Part shown: one piece after another, positions 36,418-48,830 of the stretch | Numbering within the stretch: the stretch's first letter is position 1 | How the letters are laid out: every line of letters starts with the position of its first letter | From: Mactromeris polynyma | Lineage: Eukaryota > Mollusca > Bivalvia > Venerida > Mactridae | Reading direction: 5' to 3' | Assembly: GCA_032209605.1 (NCBI GenBank) | Contig: JASFXZ010000005.1 | Span: forward strand, 27,392,905-27,456,904 | DNA length: 64,000 nt | Notes under the pieces: model-generated | Told to the model about the DNA's origin: nothing | Database searches by the model: none | What the model saw: only the letters and a program-made list of their open reading frames with translations | Position numbers and translations under genes: made by a program

Positions 36418-36590
36418 TTGTGCCCCACAACTGTGTCGGGGCATTTAGAGTTACCCTTGACCGTCCTTCCGTACCACAAAACGTGTTTCGTTCATTTCTC
36501 AAAAATTATTTCATCTAGAATTTGAAAACTTCTCAGGAATATTAGTCATCGAATGAAATTGCGCACCTTGGGGTTTTCAGTTTTATTTTT
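36418..36590 (+). repeat. Family X fragment
   Basis: Starts TGCCCCACAACTGTGTCGGG, contains CCCTTGACCGTCCTTCCG, CAGGAATATTAGTCATCG and GCGCACCTTGGGGTTTTCAG, parallel to the first half of family X at 14411. It ends after one internal unit. Confidence 0.65.
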
Positions 36591-38197
36591 TCAATAAGAG
36601 CAGATAAGTTGCAATTCAGACATACTTTGACTTTTTATTATTTCGTGAAAGCAGTGAGTGGTTAAGATTAACTTTGCTATTGGCTCAGCAGTTCTAAAAT
36701 AGGAAATAGATAGTTCGCAAACATATTACTTCTACGACAATTTCAAATTTAATTTCCTGATAAAGCAGAATTTGTTTGAATATTTACAGCTGTGTATAAA
36801 AATTTTGGATTTGGTACACACGTGCGCACGTATTGAATTTTGACATTTTTTGACAATTTTTTGGCGAAATTTGCTAATTTCAGCCATTTTGGGGGTCACG
36901 TGATGACACGCGTGACGTCATTAAACATGAATGGATTGTTGTAAACGTGATTTACAGCAAGTTTAAACCCTGATACATTTATTACAACAAAGAAAAATTA
37001 ATAAAAATAATTTATTTTTTCTATTTTTTTGGGGCCAAAATACCTCTTATCGTACCCTGGTCCTTTGTACATGTATTATGAGTTTTGATAATGTTTTACA
37101 TTCCGATAAATGCACACTATATTCTGTTAAATATTTTTAATATCAAAAGTATTTTTGTAAAGGAGAGAGTATACTAGCTAAGGTTATCGAGTTTTTTTTA
37201 AAAATCATATCAATAAAAATATAAAAAAATCTAGATTTTTCGTACTTGCCCCTTAATTCTGTTGTTGTTATTTTGGAATAAAAACTTAACTTTATGTTTT
37301 TAAAAAACAAAATTAACGCATGTATACAAATAGCCTGATTTATCGAATTGATGTACAATTTGACAGTACCAAAACATCAAATAACTTCATTATTTTTCAA
37401 CATTTTTACAAAATTTTAACAGTATTAGTTGAGGGACTGTATAACAATAAAACAGTATACATTTCATCTCGCTATAATATAAAATAGCCATATTTGCTTT
37501 TAAGCGATAAATTTTGGAAATTATATTATGTAGTTTCCAAAATATCGCTGAAAAGCAAATACACTGTATGACTATTTTCTGTGGCATATATCGGCTTAAC
37601 GAAGATATGTCTACAGTGAAATATTTCAACTGAAACTATGGCAATACACAGTCTCGTCGTCGATGGTAGTGTTAGTGTGAATAAACAGTGTAGGTACCCA
37701 GCTGTAACATTGGCAATAAGTTCTATAACTTAGAATATGGGCTCTTGGAATCTTGACTTTATTTGAGACAAATCTCAATTTATCTGAAAAGCTCACTTAG
37801 TTAAGTCGAATCTTAGTTTGCGGCCTAGTTTTATTTCTAATTCGGTAAATACAACCCGTATTGTCTGAGCATCGTTGTTATATAATTTGTATGCTGTCTT
37901 GTCATACTTCAGTCTCTTCTAAATTCGTTACCATGGTAACTAGATCCCATTTTCGTAAACCTCACGGTTGAACAGATAGCACTTTTAAAAAGTATTTTGA
38001 TAATACTTTCTATTTAATATAACATGGAATAAAGTAGTCCATAGGTAATAGTGCATTTAATAAGATTATACTTTCATAATTGATCCTTTAACTGTGTATA
38101 TGACGGATTACTGTTCGTGTCGTGAATTTTGGGCCTCTTTCATACATTTACTAACAACACATTGATTAGACATTCGTTGGACTGTTTCTTGTTATGT
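36591..38197. other. Unannotated DNA with one RFX-like palindrome
   Basis: Strongly AT-rich around 36960-37640, with only spurious ORFs. A 14-bp perfect palindrome, GTTACCATGGTAAC (37927-37940), resembles an RFX-type X-box; at this length a handful of perfect palindromes are expected by chance in 64 kb. Near 36890-36930 GTCACGTGATGACACGCG and GTGACGTCATT bring E-box-like and CRE-like hexamers together; no promoter is claimed. Confidence 0.45.
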
Positions 38198-38336
38198 TCC
38201 CTTGCATATTTACCCATGTACCTTCTCAATGCCTGATATTTTATGGATTGCTGTTTTCCCGGAGGTCTGTGCGGAGCGGGGGGACAATGTCTTGTGTATG
38301 TTGCGTTCCCTGTAACAACTTTTTCTCTCTTTTACG
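38198..38336 (+). repeat. Dispersed repeat family D, plus-strand copy
   Basis: Contains CTGATATTTTATGGATTGCT, GGAGGTCTGTGCGGAG and GCGTTCCCTGTAACAAC, matching 43813-43928 on the opposite strand. The two copies also give similar short translations (a CLIFYGLLF-type stretch followed by RRSV), but both are embedded in 62-68-codon ORFs with nothing else shared. A dispersed repeat is the simpler reading; a decayed coding fragment is possible. Confidence 0.6.
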
Positions 38337-39690
38337 AGGTAATTATATTCACAGCATGAATTGTGTTTTCGAAGTCGACGGATGAGATATAGACAATCTA
38401 GTGGTATAACACACAATAGGTAACCGGCAGTGTACGGAGTATGACACAGTGTTCGGTGCAGGATGACTGAATACTGATTGTAAGATTATCGGTGGGGAAA
38501 GTATTTTCGTTTTAAATATGTACATGTAGTAGCACATTAGGGGAAAATTCAGCCCGTCTGATTGATCATGTAAAGACTGAAGAGTTCAAACTTGGTTTTC
38601 GATTTAAAAAAAAGTAAAACATCAAGTTAAATGGTCAACTTACGGAAAAACTGCAATCATGAGTTTACAGCCGTCATTCTCAGAGAATATATTTGGTCAC
38701 GAATAAATATTCCTCATAATATTTATTTGACATCCTTGCAAGCCATGTTACAAAATGTTTTAAAAGAAAATATTTTGAAATGGATTGGGTATAGAAAATG
38801 TAGCGGTGTTTGGAGCACGATGAACATTTAAGGCGGTGTTTAGGAGCATGAATTGTTTAAACTCTTAAAATGGAGTGGTGTCTCTTTGTTAGACAATTTT
38901 GAAGTAAAGAATGGAAATCAGATAATAAAATCAGTTCGTATTTTTTAAAATAAACATAGTTTGTTCTGTAATCTCATGTCGTCTGGTAGACGAAGCATTC
39001 ACATTTTATATGCATGGCTATTTTAATTTATCATCGAAGCTTTAAAATGTCAAATTTATAAATCAAAAACTTTGAATTCCTAATTCATTGAATAATCAAT
39101 CAGGCGGCTGAATTTCCCGATCCTCGGCTTCTACATGTTTAAGAAACGAAAATACTTACCCCACTGAAAACTAACAAGTATTCAGTCATTCTGTGCAGAA
39201 CACAGCGTACTCTGCTGGTTACTTACTGTGTATCAGTGGCGAATGACCTCTCAATTTTGTTTCACGATTTGCCTAGCAGTCGTGATGACTTGTTTTTGAT
39301 GAAAATATATAGAAATAAACGATGAAGAGAAGTTATTTGAACATTTTGATTAAACAAAACATGTTGAAATAATATTCTCTTCAGGAATTCTAATAAAGCA
39401 CAATGGGCTCGTTTTATCAATATTCGTACGAACGAGCGTTCTTTATTACATTAAACGCCCGCGTCATGCGAGGTGCTTGGAGCAATAAACCCTAATGAAA
39501 ATTCTAATAAAATACAAATTTGCAGAACAGAACTTATTAGTCTAGAAAATATAAAACTTGTATTTCGTTCAACAAATGAAGTACTAACCTGTCCTTCCGC
39601 AATCTAAAACAACTTCATCTCAAGTATCGAACGTGGAGGACATATAACTTCGGATGCATTAACGTGAAATTGTCAAGTAGAGCATACGCA
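38337..39690. other. Unannotated DNA
   Basis: Nothing recognised; short ORFs only. Confidence 0.5.
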
Positions 39691-39770
39691 CTCATCCGGA
39701 TTTCCAACCAACGACCTCACAGATTTGATTGCTCCACCGACTGAGCTAATGTAACGTGCTACGCTCACTA
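39691..39770 (-). pseudogene. tRNA-like pseudogene or SINE head
   Basis: On the minus strand a strong A box, TAGCTCAGTCGGTGGAGC (plus coordinates 39731-39748), is followed at tRNA-like spacing by GGTTGGAAATCC (39698-39709), a B box with its key C lost and an extra A. This looks like a decayed tRNA gene or the head of an old SINE whose body would extend toward 39560. Not expected to be functional. Confidence 0.55.
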
Positions 39771-41589
39771 CAAATTATTCCTGTTAATTCAAACCAGATT
39801 AGGACATCCTGGTTAATGTCTCTATTTATAGACACTTTTGCCATGAAATCAGTGCTTGATGTTATTCGAAAAATTCTTTGAAACGGTAATGAAAGGATAA
39901 ACCGAGTATGTTTTCGAATATCGTTTTACAGTTCAACTAAACTTAAAATAGAACGGTTTTAAACAGGTTTCGACAAGATATTGTTGTAATGAGAACATGT
40001 CTTTTCATACGGTGAGTTGTAACAGCCTGAGAGGCTTGTTGGTTTGTGTGTCCGCCAATATAATTGTTTTTATGGTGTATGGGCTCGTCAGCTTTTGAAC
40101 CGTGTACCATTGAGTTCGTTGCGCCACCCCGGTTAAACGACACAATATACAAAACATGAAATCTAATGTTCTATATTACACTTTTCTGTATCACCCTACG
40201 AACAAATGTCACTATATCATCCCTTTTTATTGCGCAAACATCACATAATATTAGAACAAAAAGCGCCAATTTATAAAGCTGAGCAAATATAATACAAAAA
40301 CAACACTGCTCAATGTTCAAAGTTGCAAAATGTCTCCAATACTCAATGCTTGAAGCAACAGTCATATAATGGTCGGTTACATGACTTACTTGATTAACAC
40401 AATCACTTTCCTTTAATATAAAAGTCTGAGTTATTGTCACATGATGCAATGTTCACAATTGATTCGTGCAGACAACTTCTCAGACATTTGTTTACTTTAA
40501 AAGGTGAGTAGACCTTTAGCATGACGTCTCGTCAAGAAAATAAGTGCATACTTGACATTTCCTTTATTAAAATATGATATATTTCGATTCTATTACATTG
40601 AATGCTTTTAAACAAATGACTCCCGATGTCGACTTGCTCTGTCGACTAAATGCCGCCAGATATATCAAGTGCGTACACACTTGGAGAGAGTAAATAAGGT
40701 TTGGCTTTATAGCACAGAAACACTGAGCCGAGTCTGTTCACTCATATTTGCAGACAGGAAATATAATTAGCGTTTTTAAAAAACACTAACTATGTTAATA
40801 AGACGTCGTTTTGTACCAATTGTCTCGAGCGTTAAATACCTTTAGTCATGCAATAATTCTTGTTACGACGCAATTAAGCTGATTGTCCGTTTTTCGTAAT
40901 GTAGTTATTAATAAATTGTACGAAATTATGTTTATGAAGTAGTGTATAGTTCTTTGAGGGGTTAAACGTCTCATTGCTATCATCTACAACCGGATGGTCT
41001 ACCCGAAGTACCGCCATATGTATACTCTCAACAAAATAGTACTTACACAGTCCTCTGATTTTATTTTAGATGAGTATAATGGCTGATTTATCAGGGATAT
41101 ATCAATTGTATAATTGGTTGCGTCGTCTTGATACAAACGGATTTTCTGGATTATTTGAGTCATTTTTGGCGAATGAGTTTACCTGAATAGTCGCGTATTA
41201 ATTTCTAATACGATAATATGGAAAACGATTTGAAGCGCCTCCCAGGACCTTCAGTCCTTTGATCTTAATGTTACTACGCAGAGTACATTTCCTGCTTTTT
41301 CCTACTTTTTACTTGCTCCCTACTTTTTCTCGAAAGAACCCTACTAACCCCCCTACGTTTTTCTTATCTGAGGCGTTAACTAAAATTATTTATTTATTTA
41401 TTAGGTAAGGAATCCTCCCTACTCTTAAGGCAATAAAATCCCTACGTTTTGCCCTACATTATAAAACAAAAAGCCATACTTTATCTCTACTTTTTGAAAA
41501 GAGTCGAGTTGACAGCCTGACAGTACATAATTGACTGGTTTCATGGGTCTATTGTTTTGTACGAGTCATATGCTTACATTTTACTTGTG
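39771..41589. other. Unannotated DNA
   Basis: A very degenerate tRNA-like stretch may lie near 40080-40135 (minus). At 41285-41490 the motif CCTACTTTTT and relatives (CCCTACTTTTTCTCG, CCCTACGTTTT) recur five or six times, suggesting an old simple or dispersed repeat. No gene recognised. Confidence 0.45.
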
Positions 41590-41765
41590 TTCGCCGTCTC
41601 TGGGGATTTTGTTTATACTGTCCGTTTAATTTCGGTGAAAGAAGGATAAGCGTGAGGTTGCGTGTACCATTAAATCAGGTTTTAACCCCTAGTGGTATGT
41701 TTGCCACTGACTATTTCAAGACGATATTGCCATTTTCACCCATCCTTTATGGTTTTGGCATGTGT
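41590..41765 (+). repeat. Interspersed repeat (family E), longer copy
   Basis: Includes TTCGCCGTCTCTGGGGATTT, TTTCGGTGAAAGAAGGATAA, GCGTGAGGTTGCGTGTACC and AACCCCTAGTGGTATG, then a CCACTGA motif. The last part matches 7115-7200. A family T MITE begins about 20 bp downstream. Confidence 0.6.
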
Positions 41766-41785
41766 ATGCCTTTGTAAATGTTTGT

Positions 41786-41945
41786 ATGTACCTCAATACT
41801 GAGACCACCCTTGGGACTTCTTATTGAGGTAGTCTTAATATTGAGGTTGAATAAAGAGCAAAACGGTGAAAACCAACTTGAAAATTGAGTTCTTAATTTT
41901 GAGGTAGTCTTATTATTGAGGTGGTCTTTAAGTGAGGTTTTACTG
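41786..41945 (+). mobile_element. Family T MITE, near-complete
   Basis: Left TGTACCTCAATACTGAGACC, interior GAATAAAGAGCAAAACGGTG, right AAGTGAGGTTTTACTG followed by TA (41946-41947). It has single copies of the segment that is multiplied in 29695-30384, which makes it a useful outgroup. The overlapping ORFs on both strands (41747-42001 and 41916-42206) are not genes. Confidence 0.8.
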
Positions 41946-41947
41946 TA

Positions 41948-42704
41948 TGTCATTTTTTGGTACTTTTGGGGTGGCATTTCCTGCTTGACTTTTTTAGTCA
42001 TTTATACAAACCAGTTGAAGAGCTTAAGTACCTCATACGAGAGAACACAATTTGAACACGGCAATAACAGAGTGAGTTTATCTGGTTCACTTGCAGTTAA
42101 AACGTGTATTTTTCCTCAAAACTTGCTGAATTTCAATTACTGTTGTTTTAACGGTGTTTTAATTCCCCTGAAAGTACACCCAATCAATGTTGTATTATTA
42201 AGCTAAAACTCATACATACAAGTTGCGGTTAACCACGTTTGTTGATCAATAATATTATGTGAATGAGAATATCATCAAGAAATATTGAATATTGACGAAC
42301 CTAATACTTTGTACGGACCACGTTAACATTGTAAGTAATTACACGTTATTTTCTGAAATGTGATTAGCTCGCCATTGATCAAGATGGTTTTCTGCAAATC
42401 TGCTTTCCATTGCTGTAATAACATAATAACAAGAACGTGGTGACTAGAGTGATATGAAATATGTCTCAGCATTTGTATGGTTATCTGAGATTTACGATGT
42501 CCATATTGACGATATTATTGTCTGTGTCTAGTTTCACATTGTGTTGATCTGTTTGCGGGAGTTTACGAGTACATTTTGCTTAAAACGATAATCTTGTGAG
42601 ATTGAAGTATAATTGTAAAGAGCATTTAGTTGAATACAACAGAAAAAGGGAGCTTCTCGAGAATTTAACTGCAATATATAATATTTTACTATTTAAAGTT
42701 GAGA
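41948..42704. other. Unannotated DNA
   Basis: Nothing recognised. Confidence 0.5.
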
Positions 42705-42790
42705 ATACAGTTATTGTACACGCTATGTCTATTGGTCAATATTTTGCAAAACATGTTTTCATTGGCCGACTACATCAACAGTTGTTAAAG
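42705..42790 (+). repeat. Dispersed repeat family F, plus-strand copy
   Basis: Partner of 33725-33800 in the opposite orientation, with two ATTGG boxes at the same spacing. Part of the 70-codon ORF at 42596-42808 overlaps it. Confidence 0.6.
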
Positions 42791-43812
42791 TTGTTCTCGA
42801 GTAAGTAAAAACACGCTGTGCAATGCGCTATTTTGGCGTTCCAAAATGTAACATGTCGTCAAATTAACGTCACCTCTTTATTCGTTATCATAGCACTGAG
42901 TAAATGTTTTAATTAAACAGAGCTGCCATACGTTTGTGCGGTGCTTATAAATAATCTCATTATAACAAAATTACTTAAATTACTGCGGATTTTAATTTCC
43001 CTGTAACACAATGTAACATAATAAACGTATTAATATAATTTTTGTTCGAGATAATATTCGGAATATTGAATTTCTAGAAATCCGTTTTGTTTATTAAGTC
43101 GATATCAATTTGTGTCAGGATACTTCACAGTTTCATGCCAATTTTATATCAGAAATGTTTTTGTCTACCTTGCATGCTGCATACCTGCTATATCCATAAT
43201 ACCAGCCTCTAATCTTATCAAGACGTTGTGCATCCTTCTGATGACAGTTACACTCATCCCGTAACATGGAATGTATCGACTATTTTAGAGGACTTCCGAG
43301 ACTACAGTTTGCACAAAGGCAGAAGAGTCTCACAATATGTCGACAAATAGCATATAATTATATACCACAAGAATGGGCTCGACTTCATGTATGTTTGTTT
43401 ATACTGGTATGATTATCAAACCCTTTTGTTTCGGTGATGTTTGATAACCAGACGTTCATAATGGAAACCATTTAATATCGCCTACACATACTCGAGATCA
43501 TCAGCTTTATGTTTACATAATTAAAATGATAATTGATTGAAAGATGTGAAATTAATTGATCACGGGTAAGTACCTGGTTTTGTGCAGTACGCGTATCAAT
43601 TCCCTGTTGGCTCACGCACTGATATTGTAGAAGTAAACTTCTTACGTTTAATATAATGTTAAACTCACAATAAGTTTATCAATGATTGTGATACTTGCCA
43701 ATTACGTAGTTTCATTCAAACACAATTTCTCTATAATGTACGGATTACTTCATGTTAATATTTGACATTGTTAACCTTAAAGTACTCACAGACATATTAA
43801 CAAAATTGAATG
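42791..43812. other. Unannotated DNA
   Basis: Nothing recognised. Confidence 0.5.
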
Positions 43813-43928
43813 AAAAAGAGAATAAGTTGGTACAGGGAACGCCACTTTCATAAGACACTCTCCACACAGACCTCCGGGCAAACAGCAGTCCATAAAATAT
43901 CAGACATTTGAGGAGGCACAAGGGTAAT
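43813..43928 (-). repeat. Dispersed repeat family D, minus-strand copy
   Basis: Reverse complement reads CTGATATTTTATGGACTGCT, GGAGGTCTGTGTGGAG and GCGTTCCCTGTACCAAC, matching 38198-38336. The 68-codon ORF 43745-43951 (minus) is built on it. Confidence 0.6.
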
Positions 43929-44075
43929 TGCGCAATGGAACAGGAAGACATGTATTATACGAAGTGCATATTCACCCAAGTAGCTAAAGACGACATGGAA
44001 ATACATATTTTCATGTTAAAAAGATACCAAGTCGCTTTCTTGAGTGCCTTTAACAACAACATTCAGATAGATGTA

Positions 44076-44201
44076 GTTATTAATTTCATCTGAAATGGCA
44101 ATGGTATATTAATTTGAAATATAAGGAGAGTAAAGTCTAGGTAACATTGACACAACATCACGGTTTGTGATAAGTTGAAACATTTTAGTTTATTCCTTCA
44201 T
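44076..44201 (+). repeat. Spaced direct repeat, left member
   Basis: About 126 bp that recurs at 44676-44813 in the same orientation, 600-612 bp away. Shared motifs are CTGAAATGGYAATGG, TATATTAATT, GACACAACATCA and GTTTGTGATAAGTTGAA, then TTTCAT/TTCAT. The copies differ at many positions and by indels, so the duplication is old. The roughly 475 bp between them resemble no LTR internal region. Confidence 0.75.
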
Positions 44202-44675
44202 CTAGTCCGTTTTTGTCAGATAACATATGTGGTACAGGTTTACTAACGAGTCTCGCTGCGAAATGACTTCCAGTAATGATTTTCACGACTTCACAGTTCT
44301 CATGACAGGTAATTTGAGAATCACGACCTACGACTTGAAGCAACTGTTCCTGTTTTCTCAAGTCTTGACACATTTGCCAGCCATGGGCTACCGACAGACA
44401 TTACTTCAATTTAAATATACCAGGCCAAGAATGTCCGGCTGTGGAGTACCGTCTGGGATTATGTCTTGAAACTACGTCATGTGCTCTAACTATTACTGTG
44501 CTATAAATTTCTGATGATGGGCTGTACATTTAAAAATCAAGACAATCCAGATTTAAGGGCTATTGACTTGTTTCCCGACTTCTCACCAGACCTTTTCCCT
44601 CACTTAAAGCTATGATATGCGACAGTGTGGTGTCACTGTGTACTAAAAGCGGTACTGAACTACATGATAGAAAAT

Positions 44676-44813
44676 GTTATTGATTACACCTGAAATGGTA
44701 ATGGGTATATTAATTGGATTGTCGGCGATAGAGAAAAGAGAGTAATTTTCACGTAACATGGACACAACATCAAAGTTTGTGATAAGTTGAACCATTTAAG
44801 TTTATCCTTTCAT
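44676..44813 (+). repeat. Spaced direct repeat, right member
   Basis: Partner of 44076-44201. It contains a small insertion (TCGGCGATAGAGAAAAG) relative to the left member. Confidence 0.75.
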
Positions 44814-47800
44814 ACGTTGCGATCTAAATTGTATTGTGTTGTCATCTCAGTATATGTTTTACCACAATATCTGATTTTAGCCTCCTGTCCAGAATTCTGT
44901 AAACTATTGAAATTCTGCAATAGTATTATGTTTAATACGACTGGCATACTTTTCGCGGGAATGTTTCCGAATAATACTGTGGTTTAGTTGGTGTTTGTCC
45001 TTTAATCCTTCCGGTTTGTTCCAAGTTCCGAATTTCCCTTTTTTTAGAATTGAAGCAACGCTATAAATTCACTAGATGTCTTTTTTCATGTATAACTTAG
45101 TACGCATGCGCAGTATACGTGTATATTGAACAAACCAAAATACAGAGTTTATGAAATAACTTCCACTGTATTAAGTAACCGCTTTCCCTACCGTGCGCAA
45201 CGCTCCAATGGTTAACTAATTCTTTTCGAAATGATAAATAAACTAAAACCTTCTATACTTCATCGCGTAAACTTATGTGTTTCAAAATTGTTTCTGGTTT
45301 TTCAAATAACACTTTGTCCTTTGCTTAATACAGTTTGCGTTTGGCTATATCTTTGCGCAATTTCGTGTCCGTTTTGCAGCTTTTTAATCAAGCTTCATGA
45401 ATTGTTAAAAGCGCAGCGGTTTGTTCATGGATTGCTTTTATTCTATTGCAAGAGATTTGAAATACTAATAGTGACAACAAACTTTACAAAACGGATTCTG
45501 ATTGACAGGAAAACCTGTTTATCTGATCATAATAGAAAGCCAAACTAATTGAGGTTGATTGTTATACAGATGCAATTGTCTAATCAATAAGGTGAAGCCT
45601 ACATTCTGATGATCTGCTACATCGGTTCTTGTTTATTATGATGCACGGTTCGATTCGGTAGATCTTGAGTTTGAACTCCGCTCTAAGCGCTAAATTCTTC
45701 GGCGGTATTCATAATTCCTTAATTTAAAACATTATTGGTTAGGTACCCATGGAGGAAGATTACACAATGTTGTCAGAACTTATTTCACAATCGATATAAA
45801 GAAATGAGTTTAAATTGTTTGATAATATCGAGTCCCGGTGTCTCAAAACATTTTTGTGCGATTATTCACAAATCAAGTTTTTAATTTCAGGTATAATGAA
45901 AATTATGCCATTAGCAGCATTTTCATTAATTTTGGTGTTGGTATGTCTAAATCTATACCAGTCAGAAGAGCCTACACGCCATTCAGTATAATGAGAATCT
46001 TGACAACATTAGGACAAAGCTATCTGAAACGGTGGACTTGTCTTCCATAGGTTTACAACAGCATTTTACCATTGTTTGATTAATTAATAAATATAACAGC
46101 TTACTGCAATCAAATTAAATAGAGGTTGTGTTCAGTAATTTATTGAACTTGTGATAGTACTGATGAAACCAATAGTGAAATCAGATTTCACCAAAAACCA
46201 AAAAAGTGCCGATTTGCCGAAATGTGCTAATTGGACGCGTGCGGGTCTCGAGGATGCATATATATTCATAAATGCATGTGGTCGACCTGAAAATAGCGTC
46301 AGAGAGGCAGAAAACACGCCTCCAGGAAATCCCTGTGACAACCTCTTTTCAACAACATTGATTCACGGAGAAAGAATTGTAGTACCAATTAAACGTCTCT
46401 AGAACAACAACATCAACAGCCGTCAAAATGTGCGACGCCCAATGGCAGTATAATGTTACTCTCTAGAGGTTGCACTGTATTGAATTTTCAATTCCTTACA
46501 AAAACAAAATAAGGACACCATACTAGTGAAGAAATTAAAAGCGAAGTTTTGTTCAGACGTGTATCAAATCTGTGGCAAACAGTGGCGTTTGATATTTTGA
46601 CTCCGAAATTGACGCAGGAACTCGCGGTGTTAATTTTCTCCGGCGAGATTTGCCCTTTGTCTCATTTCCTCCGTTAGATTATTGCTCGTGCCTGTCGTTT
46701 GTAATAAAATTAAAATCGCTTAAAGAAACTATCTATGGAATAAAATTTTGGAAAATACTTCTGTCCTAAAAGGTTAAACAAAGTATTCACACAATCATTA
46801 CACTTCTAGTTTAAGCGGGTAAGTTGTCCTTGCATGCGGAGGAGCATGCTTGTACTGGTTGGGTAACGCAGGAGCACTGGTTTGTTTCAAATCGTCGCCT
46901 TAATTCTACACTGACGTAAGTAGCATTTTTTTAGTTTTGAGAAATAAACGTTAAAAGATTGAAGAGTCAATAACTTTTTCGTAAAGTGACGAATTTTTCT
47001 GATTTTTTCTGTGAAAATTCTGGTTACCTGATCTGCTTAATTCATGATTTTAATAAATATTTCAAAAAAGCTTTTAATTTTAGAGGTAATAATTTTTTTT
47101 TATTATAAGCCCTTTAACACTTAGGTGCATTGTTGATCAATTCCACAATGCCACATTGACATACGGCGTTTTGGAAAGCACAAATTAGGTTAAAGTCATA
47201 CTTGTTGATATATGTATAATATATAGAACAATGCTATTGAAAAAGAACTTTATTATGAACAAAAACATTACTTAATTTGTCCTCCTAAAGTCCAAATGTT
47301 TAGTTGAATGTTGAGACATGAACAATGACAAACTGAAATACAAAAAGGAAAAACTATATGTTGTAAAATCAGTTTCACTTTTCAAAAACCTTTTTTTAAA
47401 TTTAATTTCTTCCAATTTTCATATAAATGTCCCCATATTTCAGTACTGGTCACTCTTCCTGTGTTGTCAGGACCAACTAATTTGCTAGAGCCCTACTTGA
47501 TTTTGAAAATAACTAGTCCTGCGGACGACGAGTTTGGAATTGTTAGTGTTGATCCCTAGTAAATATAAATACAGTTGGGCGAAAATATTTGACATGGAAT
47601 GATGCATCACTCTTTTTTTATTAAACATTAATTATTTTGTTACATTGTTGTAGTTTTCTTTGCATGCAACTGACACAACCAACATATGTGAAAATGTGCC
47701 ATTAGTTACATCAATTGTCATGCCCAAGAAATATATTAATAAGATATTAAGAAAGTTATCAATTGATAATTCGATTACACTCATTACAGACTTTAAACAC

Positions 47801-47873
47801 AGGTAGTATTGGTTGGAGATCAGGAACGCGAAGTCACACAATTTTGATGGACTGACAGCACTTCAGGGATGTG
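44814..47873. other. Unannotated DNA with a few unexplained short ORFs
   Basis: No domain recognised. The 83-codon ORF at 46151-46402 has mixed, protein-like composition (Cys, Trp and charged residues spread along it) on less AT-rich DNA, but the opposite strand is also open and no splice context was established. A 105-codon ORF at 45231-45548 is AT-biased. GCATGC-GGAGGA-GCATGC near 46836-46853 and the flanking TACTGGTTGGGTAACG may be a SINE relic. TTCGATTCGGTAG near 45651 is a weak B-box lookalike. Confidence 0.45.
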
Positions 47874-48830
47874 ATACTTGTACTCGAACTTACTCGAGTA
47901 CTAATTATAAAGTACTCAGCAGTACTCAGTAATTGTCTGAAATTATGAGTTCCAGTACTCGTACTTACTCAAGTACTGAAGCAAAATGGTCAGTACTTAT
48001 GTGTCAAATGCAAATTAAAGTAATATAATGAAGTAAAAATATATATTAAAAGTGAATGGTAAAAATAATTCATTATAACAACAAATTGAACAGGCTATTT
48101 AAAACAAATATGCCTACTTCTGTAATGTTTTATTAATGCATTATAAATAAATCATGATCAAAGTCAATTTAATTAAAGCTATGGTAGAAATATCTAACTG
48201 TAATCTACAGTATATACAATTAGCTTATAAACAGAACAGAACAGAACTGATAAAACATCAATATCCAATGCATTTTGTATTGATTGAGTCAACAGATGTG
48301 ATATCTCATTCATATACCTGTATACAATACAATATAGCAATTTGCCAATAGCAATCAATTATGGTATAATCACCTTAACAAAGGGGAGCTCTCATTTTCA
48401 CAAATTGGCGAATAGAAGTCATACTTTAAACGCTGTAGCAAGCTAATAGATTGACCTGCTCAGGATTTGAAGCCACTTTGCCGTTTCATTTGCAAACCTG
48501 TACTTGAATGTATCAGTCATGTCAAAATCGACTGTGTTGAAAGACTTTGAGATTCTTAGTAAATTTAATTTTTGTCTACTGACAATATGCATTATTAAAT
48601 TTATTCTACATAAATTTGGTTAAGTCAACATATCGTGTTTTTATTTGCGACCCATTTTAGACAGTTATATATTATACAATAATAATTTATATATAAAACG
48701 TTCTGTACTCACTACTTACTCGAGTACTTTTAGTAGTACTCAGTACTTACTTAAGAACACCCACATAAGTGAGGACTCTGTACTTACTCGAGTACTCCTT
48801 AAGCATCAAAAACTCAGTACAGCTGCATTT
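47874..48830 (+). mobile_element. Candidate non-autonomous hAT-like element
   Basis: Starts with CAGGGATGTGATAC (47874), a hAT-style CAGGG terminus, and carries clusters of ACTCGAGTAC and AGTACTC motifs near both ends (47881-48000 and 48705-48800) with about 700 bp of AT-rich filler. Palindromic subterminal repeats of this kind bind transposase in known hAT elements. I could not find a convincing matching right terminus or an 8-bp target duplication, so both limits and class are tentative. Confidence 0.4.

Noticed and set aside
40080..40135. Possible tRNA-like element on the minus strand
   Set aside because: Only loose resemblance to A and B boxes (GGTTCAAAAGC); not distinguishable from chance.
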